A stretch of DNA of 64,000 nucleotides from Isoetes taiwanensis (Eukaryota > Streptophyta > Lycopodiopsida > Isoetales > Isoetaceae), in assembly GCA_021234155.1 (NCBI GenBank), contig JAJEKV010000058.1:6272600-6336599 (forward strand), written 5' to 3'. A program made the position numbers and the translations under genes. Shown here piece by piece: positions 1 to 11,299 of this stretch; the first letter of the stretch is position 1, and every line of letters begins with the position of its first letter. The notes under the pieces were generated by a model, which saw nothing but the letters and a program-made list of their open reading frames with translations, ran no database searches and was not told the origin of the DNA.

Positions 1-820
1 CTCTTGCTAATTTGCATATCATATGTGCATAGCCAAGCACAGTTTGTAAATTCCCGAGTGTTGTGTTTCACCAAGCTTGGAAAAGAAATCATCGTTTCCA
101 TTTAACCAAAGCTCCAAGAATAGTCTCAAGCTGGCTGTTTGCAGATCCATAAGTTGCCATCTTATACACCAAATTGGAGTGCTTAAATTCCAATCCTTCC
201 CGTTGAGTCCAGTATGCAGTAAATTCTGGAAAAAGAAACTGGCTATACTAACAGTTCCATTCCAGCAATAGCTTCAGTTGTCTGCAGAAATTTGTTAATG
301 CCAACACAAAGCTGCAGAAATGGGATCATGTATTTCAAGGTATATTTTCATGAAGAAGCACATTACAGTGTAACATCTATTTTTGGTGCAGTAAGAATAC
401 CAACAAACAAATCCTTGGCTATTTATCTCAGCTGATAAATGCACCAAATTAGATCAAGTATTCCAAGGCATATTTTCATGGAGAAGCACACTACCATGTA
501 ACATCTATGCCTATGCAATAAGAATACCTACATAGAGTTGGCCTATTAGCTAAATTTACTTTCGATATGATATCTACAAGTCTATGAGCTGCATCCAGGC
601 AAACATTTTCGTCTAAGTAATGCAAATATATGTAGTAAAGTAGCCTGATAATAATCAGAAAATAAGACCATGTTGCCGTTATATAAATGGAAGTACCATG
701 CCATGCTTTATAATATGACATGCATATGAAGCTAAGCAAATGACCTGCTTTGAGAGAATGAGCCTGCTAGACCTCCTTTGAGAGGGAAGCAATTTGAAGG
801 CCTGCATACATGACAAATAA
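1..820. other. No gene seen; imperfect direct repeat
   Basis: I see no coding region here. Two imperfect copies of a stretch of about 75 bases lie at roughly 328-405 and 457-532; both contain a core like TATTTTCATG followed by AGAAGCACA and end in AAGAATACC. The period is about 130 bp, so this looks like an old local duplication. The segment lies just 3' of the glutathione peroxidase remnant. Confidence 0.5.
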
Positions 821-823
821 AAT

Positions 824-1468
824 TCAAACCGTCAACCTGCACTTCTTGTCAAATCTAGCAAACAACCTCAAGCCGATCGCGGGACTGTACCTCTCAACAA
901 CCTTCCCATCAATGCTAATTAAAGACTTGGTGAAGTCCCAGTCTACAGAATCCCCAAATAGGCCTCCTTTGTTAGGCTTCAAGAACTTGTATAGTGGTGC
1001 TTCTATTGAAACCATTCACATCAATATACAGTTCAATATGGGTCTAAAATAAGAAATAAATTGGCTTGAGCAAGCAAGCACACTATAGTTCTTACCTTGA
1101 GAAAGATAACAATATTGTGCTTTGAACCTGGTGCATACATAGAATTTCTTCATTGATATATGGTTCCTGGCTTCCAAACTAATTATAGGGAAAAGCAAGC
1201 ACCTCTAATCCTGCCCAAAAAAAGGAAAAACAAATTAAAGAGATTATACATCTTTTTCCAAACTCTACTTACCTTCATCTTTATACTTCTGATATGTTTC
1301 AGATGTTGTCAAAACCATTGAATATAAAGTTACAACATTGGAAAATTTTGGAAAAGCAATGATAGATGGAAGAAATACTGGAAAGAAAATGCCATTGTGA
1401 AGCAACTTTACAATTAGGAGGATTTTGCCCCTATAATTGCTCAAAGAAACATTCTTTCTAGCTGCATC
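824..1468 (-). pseudogene. Glutathione peroxidase pseudogene (four exons)
   Basis: The minus strand carries plant phospholipid-hydroperoxide glutathione peroxidase exons in the correct order. These enzymes reduce lipid peroxides through a catalytic cysteine. Exon 1468 to about 1393 follows a TTTATAG acceptor and reads KNVSLSNYRGKILLIV, then a shifted VASQW where the family has VASQCG. Exon 1319-1273 reads TTSETYQKYKDEG and ends at GTAAGT. Exon 1210-1096, between GGGCAG and GTAAGA, reads LEVLAFPYN-stop-FGSQEP, then (shifted) CTRFKAQY; the family has AFPCNQFGGQEP. The last exon, about 1048-824, reads [18 protein letters not shown] and [19 protein letters not shown] after a frameshift. The catalytic Cys is Trp, the CNQFG Cys is Tyr and its Gln codon is TAG. 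No first exon (the DFTVKD region) was found. The family call is firm; the gene is dead unless base errors are involved. Confidence 0.85.
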
Positions 1469-2075
1469 CTATAAAGAAATGAACAGCAGTTTTAAGAACT
1501 AGAACCAGCATGTTCAGGCAATTGAATTGAGTGCAATCCAACCATGTTTTCAAGGTTTTTCCTGCTTGTGAAGCCCACAGACATATATGGGAATCAGCTA
1601 TAGAAACCAAGCATTTCTAAGTACATATGGCTGCCAAACATGAAATTTACTTCATCGTCAATGAGTGCTGATGATAAAAAGCATACATCTATAAGAACAT
1701 GTGCAAGATGGGAATGCCTAACTTGCAATTCAGAGAATTACAAAGCTCATTGATAAATGAAAGACAGCCATCTGGACAATCGTAAGTTTCCAAGGTTAGC
1801 AACTTAGCTTCTGTACCAGTTACAATTAAGTTGAAATAGGCAACATTGATGTAGCTTCAGCAGTTCAGCATCATAGGTACAGAATGCCCACTGCATAATT
1901 TGCTGGAAGCTTGATGGAAGAGATCTACTCCTGGACAACTACAAGGATATGGCCAATCCTAGTTTATGTGTAGATGAAAAAGGTTTTCTGTTGATCCCCC
2001 AAGAGAAGGCATCTGATTGCACTCCATACAAATAGGTTTTCGTAATTATAATCCTATCATCACCTCCTTTAATTT

Positions 2076-2159
2076 GCCTTCAGAAATTCCAAGTTTCCCA
2101 CATGCAAAGCATTGATGCTGATTGTATTTACAGTTCAAACAGTAGAATTCTGCCATCTC
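2076..2159 (-). pseudogene. Isolated EDM2-like PHD zinc-finger exon
   Basis: After a good acceptor (TTATTACAG, minus strand) an open stretch reads EMAEFYCLNCKYNQHQCFAC followed by GKLGISEG. This matches the first PHD-type zinc-finger region of plant EDM2 (ENHANCED DOWNY MILDEW 2) chromatin proteins, where a FxCxNCxxxxHQCFxCxxLGSSD pattern binds zinc. The Cys-x2-Cys and His-x-Cys-x2-Cys spacing is intact. The next expected block (EVFQC, CGxFYHP) was not found, and I see no other EDM2 exon nearby. It lies upstream of the glutathione peroxidase remnant on the same strand, so it may be a captured or leftover exon rather than part of a gene. Confidence 0.5.
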
Positions 2160-2220
2160 CTGTAATAAGAAGTAAAATTATGTCAAAATTGCCAGATAGT
2201 GAAGACGATAAAATAATTGG

Positions 2221-2290
2221 CTTCTACTTGCAATCTGCATCATCCTCTTCTACTTGCAACCTGCATCCTCTTCTACTTGCAACCTGCATC
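2221..2290. repeat. Short tandem repeat, three units
   Basis: Three nearly identical units of 22-25 bases built on CTTCTACTTGCAACCTGCAT stand in tandem. They create a short open frame on the plus strand that I do not regard as a gene. Confidence 0.8.
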
Positions 2291-2299
2291 TTTTTTTCC

Positions 2300-5140
2300 A
2301 CCTAGCCAATGGAGGTGCTTCCCATTTCTCTAGCAGGCTTTCTGTAATCTGCAAAAGGAACCAGTTCTCCAACTAGTGGAAACGCAGTATAAACAAATGC
2401 AATGTTCTCTGACAAAACAGCACGTGATACTGCATGATGTGTTAATCTAAATATCCAGGGGCTTAGTAGCTTATTTTAAATTCGATTCAGATCTCAACGC
2501 ACTAGTTAGGGACCTGGCCTTAAGCACAACAATTGTTGCACTACAAATCTACCTTCGACATTTTAAGGGGTCCCTTCTGTTATGATCACTTTAAAACCTA
2601 CTAGTTTATTACAAACTTCATCATAATATTCTTATGTCAAGCAAGTTCACTATCAGATAAATGCACTGTTTTGATGGCCTTACCGCAGGCTTTACAATCA
2701 AGTTCATTACCATGTGAAAGATAGCAACTCACAGCTGGACTTGAGTAGGTAATCAAACGTTATAAATTGAGGAGGTTGGTATCTACTCAAAGATCTATTG
2801 TTTGCAATCCAAACTCTCAACCGTCACCAACCAGCTTGTACCATAGTCATAGTGTATTCATTATCACCTACTCCAACATGGATAAATTGTCAAGTTTATG
2901 TCGTTTACTTTCTTAAGCAAGTGAAGTCTAAGCTATTTGTTTCTTCCTAAAACCTTGCATAATCTCAAATGTGCATTATACTGGGAAAAACTCAATCATC
3001 GCCTCCTATGTTGATTAATCATATGCATCATCCTCGACAGGAACGTTGAAAAAATTACCAAACACGTACCATATCAAATGAAATGTGCGATGAGGGCCAG
3101 GCAACTAAGTGAAAACGGAAAACAAAAAAAAAAAACAGCCAGGCTCCGATTGATAAAAATAAAATATGGCAAATGGGACATTAGAGAAAGATACGGTAGC
3201 AAGAAGGCATTTCAAGTTCGATGTCAGCTTACTATAGCGATCCGAGGTCGACGCCAGTGCAGTGCTTGAGCTCTTCGTCTTCTGAAAATCCTCCCGCGCA
3301 CTTAAAATCAGCCCGCCAAATTATCTCTAGGTCATTTGCCACACTGAATTTGAAATTACGGATGTCCATGTCATCGATCCGACACCAATTTGCTAAGAGC
3401 AAAAATGGCTTTCCCGCTCAGAAAGCACCCCCCAGAAAGCAGATCCAGCACGAAAAGCAGAGCGTCCGGACGGGTGCTTTTGTACCCCAATATCTAACTT
3501 AGACCCTTTTAAGGAAAACATTCATGTTGCATAAGGCTCTGAAAGCTTTAAAAATGAGCTGCATCAATAAAAATGCTGTTGCCACACTCCAAAATCACAC
3601 CATACCCCTCAAATTCATAATAGGCACCACTATGGAGTACATCCGAACTATTGACCCCGTCACTTTTCTGGCAAACGCATCTTGAATAACTGCCTTTGGC
3701 CTCAAATTTCGAGACATCTCCATTAACTTCTTTAAACAATGTTACAATGATCAATGTCGTTAATCATGTTACTTCGCAACCTTGATGAAAACAATTCCTG
3801 CCATTCTGTAGGCCCCAAAACGAATAATGACAGAGATGAAGCTATATGAACTGCTTGTGAATCTCAGCATCAAGCTGCAGCCGGCATTTTCATCGAACAA
3901 CTAACACCATGCATGCAAAAGAATCGCATGTAGGAAAAGTATAAAAGCCGTCAATTTACATATAATGAACTGTCATAATCAAATACTTTTGTAAGCACCT
4001 CCACTTTCCAAAACCTGGGTTTTTGCCCTGACACTATGCTAGCTTTATAATCCTTTCTAAGCCAATACACCTTTCCTTAAAATTTACAGGCACATTAGGG
4101 CAAGGCAATGTACAGAACATTTAAAATACAGCTTCCGTAGCATGGTTTTCATCTGCCAGCATCCCCTTTAGGCTTTTTGTTAGCCAAATAGCAGTTTCTC
4201 TTGGAGATACTTTGCTATGTCCGAAAGGCCTTAGGACAACCGATAGCTCCTCAAGCCGTTGCTAAGATAGCAACTGGGCACATAGTTCTAGCAAGCCCTC
4301 CATCCTAAATGCACATACTAATACAATTGCTCCGTACATACCTCCTATTATTGTAAACAATCTCGCTGTGTACTCCTAAATGCACATACCATGAATTCAT
4401 TATCCAAACAGAAAGCAAATAAAGAGAAACGATCATATACCTTTTTAAACCAACTATGTAAAACATGGAGCAAAAAGAAAGAGCAAAAAGAGAGGCGGAG
4501 AAAGGAGACTCCGTGGATATTGCAGAGGAGACTGATGCAGACCATATTGTTGATGGAATCGCCAATCTCACCTTCATCTTGGCTATGGCGTCATTCTACA
4601 CCTAAATGCCTAAATCTCACCTCAGGTTGGCTATGGCGTCAGAGTGCCGGAGCAGACCTCACGTCTTCTTGCTCAGAAACTCCATAGAAGCAGAAGTCGA
4701 TGTAGAAGCAGAAACTCCAAGAAGATCCACAGAAACAGAAGCTGCATCTAACCAATCAGGCAGCACACAAAATATCATAAGAAAAGCAAATCCACCTTCG
4801 GCACAGATCTATTTTCCATCATCTGCATGCAAGTTCCCTTCCGTTTGTGTGTAGATTTAAGAATGAGGAATGGGATCGCCGGAGCATTGAATAGCATTCC
4901 CCACAGAAAAATCCAACGCACTTAATGTGAGCGAAAAAAGGAGACACACGTCGGTGCAAGATGGACCAAGGAATACGTGTCGCCAAAAATTGCATTTGGA
5001 TTGCGGCGGAGAAAAAATAGAAGTGCAGAACAAAAAAAAAAGAAAAATGTGAGACTCGATTATATATGTGTGGATACATGAGTTCCCCAAAGGTAGAGGT
5101 TTGGAAATGAGAAATAACCTACTCGCTCAAGTCTGCGTCG
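2300..5140. other. Long stretch without a recognisable gene
   Basis: No gene could be recognised. A CpG-richer island lies at about 3230-3480. Its minus strand stays open for some 46 codons (DDMDIRNFKFSVANDLEIIW is part of it) but resembles no family I know. A 68-codon minus-strand frame at 3548-3754 and a 90-codon one at 4305-4577 are likewise unrecognised. A short direct repeat of GGCTATGGCGTCA occurs at about 4579 and 4630. Confidence 0.4.
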
Positions 5141-5244
5141 ATGTTGTGCCATGAATGACACTCATTGAATACATATGCTTATATTGAATTATGTGTTTGA
5201 AGTACCGAGGAGTGGAGTGAACGTGATGGTACATAAATTAGATA

Positions 5245-5500
5245 TAAACAATTATTTTGGATGAAGGTGGCCTATGTCAAGAAGCCAACCCGATTGCTCT
5301 ATCTATAATTCTATTGTATTCAACCTCTCTAAATAATTCTATTGTATTCAAAAATTATGTGACGAAGGTGGCATATCCGAGAAGCCAACCTTTAAAAATA
5401 ATTGTATTCAAAAAATATGTCACGCAGGGTGACGTATGTACAAAAAGAATTTTGCCTTTTCAGGTGGCAAATTAACAAAGAATGTCCTTTCAAAGAGGCA
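5245..5500. repeat. Shared 3'-flank repeat, copy 1
   Basis: A repeat with tandem sub-units built on AAATATGTCACGAAGGTGGC and GAGAAGCCAACC. The same sequence flanks the chlorophyllase remnant at 25,290-25,480 and the better kinase copy at 39,245-39,560, always at the 3' side of a minus-strand gene remnant. Confidence 0.75.
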
Positions 5501-6149
5501 ATTTCCACGGGGCCTCACTGTTACGATGAGCTTAGCAGGAACACCATATTTGAAGCATGGCCTCTTACGTTTTAAGCCCCGGCGCACTTCTACTAGCACT
5601 AGAATAATATTTGGCAACCCGGGATGTGCCAAAATTTGCTTTACGCATATCCTTTCCTCCGGATCAGGCTGCAACATCGCCAAAACAAGGCTCTTTGCTT
5701 CTTCCGACACCAACCCAACCGGCCAATGCAAGTGTGAGGCGGCCAGGATCCTCGCCATGAAGCGGTTCTTCGATGATTTCTGCGGTTTGTAGACTTGAGA
5801 AGTGATCATTCCCTGTAAAGCGCCCATACAGGGATCAAACCCGGACCCCATATGTCTATCTCTCGTGGAATAATATCCTGCACAACCTCTGGAGCGAAAT
5901 ATCTTAGTGTTCCGACTGGATGTAAAACCGGGAGCCGAACACAGTAAAACGAGCCGATAGGCGAAATCCAAACCCTAACATCATAGGGTTTTGTTTGCTG
6001 AGGTCACAAGAACGTTTCCCGGCTTGGATCCCTGTGGATAATGCCCTTGTGATGAAGATCCCGTATAGCTAGAGCAAGATTTGAATAAGAAGAGCGACTT
6101 CCTTTTTCACATAGCCCGCCTTTCTTCACGATTACATCAAGCAAGCTAC

Positions 6150-6153
6150 ATTC
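6150..6153. repeat. Target-site duplication ATTC, left
   Basis: ATTC precedes the left terminal inverted repeat and recurs immediately after the right one at 17,675-17,678. The uninterrupted kinase sequence AAGCTACATTCGCATAATTC (40,181-40,200) has it once. Confidence 0.9.
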
Positions 6154-6178
6154 AAGCAGAATTTCATTAAAGTTGGAA
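6154..6178 (+). repeat. Left terminal inverted repeat
   Basis: Begins AAGCAGAATTTCATTAAAGT and continues TTGGAA-type sequence to about 6178. Its reverse complement stands at 17,650-17,674, with one mismatch (position 8, A against G). Confidence 0.92.
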
Positions 6179-6329
6179 ATTTCGTGATTCCAATTTCTCG
6201 TGAAATCAGTTTCTTCCCTGTTTTATCACACATTTATGGCTAGATATGGCACTATTTGCTTAAAAAGAAACCAGTTATCATGCAAAAACCGCTACATTTA
6301 ATATAAAACAAATAGCGGTTTTAGTTGTC

Positions 6330-6660
6330 GAAGAGAACTATGGCGCCATTTACTTGGAAAGTATGAGGAAAAGCGCCCGAGAAACACAAAAGCAAATATT
6401 AAATTGCCAAAAGCGCCCGACAAGCAAACAAAATGGCGCGGCCGCAGCCTTTAGCTTAGAAATAACCACAAAGCAAATAGCGCAAACGCGATATTTGCTT
6501 TAACGTGAAAGGAAGCAAATGGTGCAGGCGCGCTATTTGCTTGAACGTGAAAGCAAGCAAATAGTGCAGACGCGCTATTTAAGAGCGAGCAAATAGTGCA
6601 GGCGCGCTATTTGCGTGAACGTGAAGACCAAGCAAATAGTGCTCTCAGCCCATTTTGCTA
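6330..6660. repeat. Palindrome array 1
   Basis: Repeated near-palindromes of the form AAATAGTGCAGGCGCGCTAT are separated by arms containing GCTTGAACGTGAAAGC. Compared with the other three arrays the core reads AAATAG more often than AAATGG. The array lies between the left inverted repeat and the 3' end of the ParB-like gene. A separate hairpin, with arms AAAACCGCTA and its complement, lies just before it at about 6285-6321. Confidence 0.8.
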
Positions 6661-8283
6661 TAGATAACACATATTTTCAGAAGACCATGTAGATATATAT
6701 ATTAATAGAAATATTATATAAGATACAATTTTTCAAAACACAGAATTTTTTTTAATAGTCATTGGCGAAGTGTTCATCAGAGACTTTCTCATAATCATCC
6801 GGTTAATTTTATCATGGTCAATTTGATCCTGCTCTTGCTCCGGCTTGGGCGGCGTCTCACCTTTCTCTCAGATGAGAAGCTTCTTCGTCTGCCCCTTCCG
6901 AGATTCACCATCTTGCAAAGTCAAGACTTCCCGTTGGCGTTGGTCAATGGCCTTTGGGTCAAGCCAGGGGTACATGACGTTCTCGACCCTACCCAATGCC
7001 CGCTCACGCATTTCATCTTTCCTAACTCATGCTCGTATGTCACAATTGATTCTTCCTACATGAAGGGATGCCCTAGAGAAGGCTCCACCGGAGAAGAAAT
7101 CTAGTACAATGTTACCTTGAGGGCGAGCTTATCAACAAGGTAGAACGCATTCTGGGACCAATCTGTTTATGCACCGGATATTCTCCCTCCATACCACCCC
7201 AACTCCACTTAAACCCATGTCTTGCATGAGTTTTTTAGCCATAACATCGCCCTCACTTCCGATGGCTTCCTTAGGAATAGGAGGAATTTAAGGGAGCTTT
7301 CTAGGATGGTCGCCAAATAGCCTAAGGTCCGTGTCTTCGTCAAATCTCTCGCGTGCGTGCGAAATCCTCGTAGCAAATAGAAGAGCTTGTGGCTCTTTGA
7401 TTCTGAACCACACAGAGCTCCGGGCTCTTCTTCATAGATTCCTACAAACACTCTAGACCTGGATTCTAGTCTTTCAAGCGCCCGGGCAAATAGTAAGTTA
7501 TGCTCTCTGACGGCGAAACATAGAATCCGTAGATGTCTCTTGGTGCGTCATCCGTGAGACATTATTGAAGAACGCTAGATTCTGATCTCACTTTTCCAAG
7601 CTGGAGTAAGCTTTGCCTTGCATCTAAACATATCATCTTTGGCGGGTGAGAACTGCATTTCGCTCGGAATCCCCCTTAGTGACATGCTCCACAAACCATC
7701 TTGGCGGGGCCTTTTCGCTTCAGTGAAGGATTTTTCAATGGACTGGCCAAGGAGAATGGCATGTTACCATGAACTCCCTCTTTGAGTATTCCTTCCTGTA
7801 CCCACTTATGGTGGCATACCCCCAAACCGGAAGTCCGAATCCGAAGTGGTCTGTGGCTTTCCTTAGGTCCTCGAATTTCTTGTACTTAGTGCCAATCGAT
7901 CCGCAATGAAGTGCACGATTATCTCCTTCTTCATGTAAGCAAGTACTCTTAAGTTCTGCCCCCTCGTCTTGAAGAAATTATCGCCTTTGTAATCACGAGG
8001 GTGACTTTGACGATATATATCCCGCTTAAAGTTTCTTCGAGGACCTTTCTACAATCATCATAGTCCAAGCCCCTCATGCATCTAAGGTAGTTGTCACCGG
8101 TAATCTTTGTCTTTAGCAAAATTGATTACTATAGCTTGACCCTGTTGTCCTTAAGTTCTCCCTTCCTCCATTTGTTCCACATCCGCGGAAGAGTGCATAG
8201 ACATCATCCGGCATGAAGACAAACCGATTGACATCCTTCGTGTGTTTGCCCCTCGGGAATCTTGTGCGCCATTTCAAGGTAGT

Positions 8284-8556
8284 CTTTGCAAGAGAGCCGG
8301 CGATTTTAGAATTTCAAATGTTGCTATTTACATCTAATGGCGCAGCTGCGCCATTTGAATTGAAATGGCGCAGATGCGCCATTTGAATTGAAATGGCGCA
8401 AGCGCTATTTACATCAAATAAGCGCCGGTGCTATTTCAATTCAAATGGCGCACTACTGCGATTTCAACTCAAATAGCGCAATACTGCGCCATTTTGAATT
8501 CAAATGGCGCAATGCGCCATTTCGATAAATGAATGGGTAAGGAGACGTAAACATAC
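8284..8556 (-). other. Intron carrying palindrome array 2
   Basis: On the minus strand the frame ...SRSDEYK stops at AAG|GTATGT, and resumes in phase after CAAAG|ACT with TTLKWRTRFP. The 273-bp intron is filled almost entirely by a palindrome array. Confidence 0.7.
8323..8526. repeat. Palindrome array 2
   Basis: About eight units of AAATGGCGC-type half-sites facing GCGCCATTT are separated by the spacer GAATTGAA or GAATTCAA. Some units carry AAATAGCGC instead. The array lies wholly inside the intron of the ParB-like gene. Confidence 0.9.
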
Positions 8557-10173
8557 CTTGTACTCGTCACTTCTTGACTGTCCTTTACCAGCAGGGGCTG
8601 GTCTTCCGCATTCCTGGTACTGCTTGCGAAGATGGTGGATCCGATCCACATATGGTTCCTTGAAGGCGGTCTTTGCTACTATATCATTCACATCCACACT
8701 GAAATAAGAAGGTCCGTCACCGATCTCTCCGGAAAAGAACTCGCATATTCTATAGACATAGATCTTCTTGAGCTCAAATCTAGCATCCTCTCGTCCCCAA
8801 CTTATCGCACACGGCCGAAATGCGGCGGCGGCCGACCGAATGATTACCATTGATAATATAAAATCTTTTCCGAATCAAGTCAGATTCCTGTGACCAGCTC
8901 AGCAACTCCTTTGTATCCGGATCAAAGGGCACTACATCTGCTGGAGTGAATACCGGGTGTGGATCCTCAGCAAATGATTTGCAGAGCCTCCTAACATGCT
9001 CGGGGTTAATAACCCTGGCGGTCATATTAGGTGGGGCCTCTTCTAGATCCCAGATAGATATTCTTCTGGTGTATGTGACTCCAAGGGGAACATGTGGCGT
9101 GCTTTTGTATTTTCTTTAGTGTTTCCTCTGCCATTTCTTCTTCTTCGTCACGGTCCATCTTTAGTTCCTCGGGCACTTCAAGATCTGCAATCTTTTGTAA
9201 TTTCCTTGCCCTTATCTGTGCTTTGGTTTCTGGCTTTCTCTTTGCTGGAGTGCTATCTGCTGTGGATGCTACATTTCTTATGTGCTTTGTAGCCTCCTTA
9301 TTGTCACTAATAGTGCGGTCACTATCAGCAGGCTTTTCATCAGCAGGCTTCTCAGTGGACTTCACGGGAGAATCATGTTTGTGAGCCTCCGTCTCATCCC
9401 TCTTCTCATCCCTATGTCCCTCCCCTTTCTCAACTTCTCGTCCTTCTTCTTGTTCTGTATCCCTGTGTACATCACCACCTCCACTGTTTTGTTCCTTTGC
9501 CCGGCTTTGGTGGCATTTTTTAATTTTACACCTTTTCTCTGCATCTCTCCCAAAGACCATCCGCTATCCATTCTTCTTGGCATGTTGCACGAGAGCCAGC
9601 TCTTACAATGTAGGACCGGGAGTTTTGGACATGTCCATGGCCGCTCATGAATCTCTTGAATCCTTTGAGGATCTCTACCGTGCCTTTGATATCTGCTTGC
9701 TCTCTGGACTCATAAGATGGCGGCCACCAACCTTTTTTGGCCCGACAAGGCTTGGTCCTTCATCTTTGGACTCCATCATTGCGGGGCTCGTAGCAATTGC
9801 CAATCCATGCAATAGAGATCAATGCCCCTTGGCCCGGATCTTCCATTGTGCAACCAAAGAAAGTCAAGTCTTCCTTGTTTCTTGACTTCTCTCATGTTGA
9901 CAATGATGCCCATCTGGGCCACGGTTGAGGCTCCTTCTTCACCTGTACCTGATTTGACAAGGAGGCAAAGTTCTCGCCTCTTGTCTCCCTTGGTTGGGTC
10001 TACGCCTTCAGTCAAGGGTATGGCTCTAACGATCTCCATACACCAAGACCTTCCAGCGAGGACTATGCTCCTCGAAGTCACCACGTTCCATTTCTTGGCC
10101 AAGACTAGCCGCTTCTTGAGGTAAAGCATGGTGAGAGAAATGGCATGTGCTAGAAAGTTAAAAGCAGGCAAGC

Positions 10174-10560
10174 GGCATTTTAGACTAAATGGCGGGTCTC
10201 ATTTAGTCTAAATGGCGCCAAGGCCATTTAGACTAAATGGCGGCCAGTGCGCTCATTTAGTCTAAATGGCGGAGTGGTCGCCATTTAGTCTAAATGGCGC
10301 GGCTGCTCATTTAGACTAAATGGCGCAAATTGCGCTCATTTAGCTTTTTATATAATAGAGCAAATGGCGAAGTGCGCTTATTTAGACTAAATGGCGCAGC
10401 TGCGCCATTTGGTTTTCGAAGGGACCCATAAAAGAGCAAATGGCGCAGGTGCGCCATTTAGTCTAAATGGCGCAGGTGCGCCATTTGCTCTTTTATGGGT
10501 CCGCTTCTACAAGAATATTAACAGACATTATGGAAATGGCGCAGCTGCGCCATTTCACAA
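10174..10560. repeat. Palindrome array 3
   Basis: Roughly ten units of AAATGGCG half-sites facing CGCCATTT are joined by AGTCTA or AGACTA spacers. The array ends within about 20 bases of a good minus-strand acceptor (AACTTTCTAG) that precedes the first recognisable exon of the ParB-like gene, so it may also be intronic. Confidence 0.9.
10422..10502. repeat. 81-bp hairpin within array 3
   Basis: The arms start with GGACCCATAAAAGAGCAAAT and close with the reverse complement at 10,502. Only about two positions per arm fail to pair, so the stretch could extrude as a cruciform or fold as RNA. Confidence 0.85.
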
Positions 10561-11299
10561 ACTATAGGAGGAAAAGGCTGCTACAAACCCACCCTCTCCT
10601 AATGAAATGGCCATTCAAGGTCCATTTCCATTTTGATACCTAAGACACTACACTTCAGACTACCTAAGACACTACCTAAGAAACAAAAAGGATACTAACC
10701 TCGTGCCTCGGCTCGGATTTTGATCAAGATTGCGCCATTGTATAAAAGTATAAAAGTACACGGCCAGATAAATCCTACTCCACTTTTTTTTTCCGAAAGC
10801 CCCGGATCAACAAAAGCTAGAGAGAGAAGATGGTTGAATAGGAGAGAGAATGTCTGGCGCTAAGCGCTAAGGCTTTGGCGGGGAAGGCGGAGGCGGGAGA
10901 AAAGAACAATGAAATTGAAAATGAAAATTGGACGGAAAGAAAAGAAAAGAAAAGTCGGGGGAAAGAAAAGAAAACCAATTTTACCCGCCCCGCCCGTCTC
11001 TTCAAATTTGCGCGCCCGTCCGTCTCGAAATTTTGAAAATTTCGATTTTTCCCGCCCGCAAGTCCGTCTCTACAAATTTTAAAAATTTTGAATTTTCCCG
11101 CGTCCGTTTCTCCCGCCCGTTCGCCATTATAAATCTTAGGTAGTTTAAGTCATTCCTACCAGCGCTTGCGCCAGTCCCGCCACTGCCGCCCGCTCAAATT
11201 TGAAATTTGAATTTGCCCGCCCGTATTTTGAACTTTGAATTTGCCCGCCCGTCCACTTCATAATGGGCGCCTTTCGCTGTCTGCTGTCAGGAGGCAGAC

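Larger units (their letters stand above)
5148..6153 (-). pseudogene. Broken kinase copy, 3' part (left of transposon)
   Basis: This segment is a diverged copy of 39,124-40,191, including the C-terminal half of the kinase gene and its 3' flank. On the minus strand it keeps HWPVGLVSEEAKSLVLAMLQ, PDPEERI and QILAHP, typical of the end of a CAMK/CDPK-type kinase domain. The rest is scrambled: small indels shift the region between HRD and DFG. At 5730-5760 it has one more base (CCAGGATCC) than the better copy (CCAGATCC), so it preserves the ancestral reading frame there. The gene is interrupted at 6153 by the 11.5-kb transposon and resumes at 17,675. Confidence 0.85.
6740..10122 (-). pseudogene. 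Transposon gene with ParB/sulfiredoxin-like segment
   Basis: Minus-strand coding sequence can be followed in several frames. About 10,122-9,780 begins MLYLKKRLVLAKKWNVV and includes RELCLLVKSGTGEEG. At 9,560-9,027 is a Lys/Glu-rich linker ending in KAQIRARKLQKIADLEVPEE. At 9,080-8,834 comes VTYTRRISIWDLEEAP, then INPEHVRRLCKSFAED, then FYIINGNHSV, followed after a +1 shift by AAAA. The order I-x-P, a helix, then NGxHxxAA resembles the ParB/sulfiredoxin nucleotide-binding fold. At 8,850-8,557 it continues (ARFELKKIYVYRICEFFSGE, QECGRPAPAGKGQ) to an intron, then from 8,283 down reads DVNRFVFMPDDVYALFR, DYDDCRKVLEETLSG and, near 6,990, NVMYPWLDPKAIDQRQREVL. At least five frameshifts or stops interrupt it. 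The ParB-like link is inference from motif order; a DNA-binding or nucleotidase role is possible but unproven. Confidence 0.6.

Noticed and set aside
5436-5792. 118-codon plus-strand frame as a gene
   Set aside because: It is the antisense shadow of the kinase C-lobe.
8780-9085. ParB-like segment as evidence for bacterial or giant-virus DNA
   Set aside because: It is flanked by eukaryotic introns and lies within defined transposon ends in plant DNA.
9092-9885. Plus-strand frames of 66-122 codons
   Set aside because: They are antisense to the Lys/Glu-rich part of the ParB-like gene and have hydrophobic, Ser/Leu-rich composition typical of such shadows.
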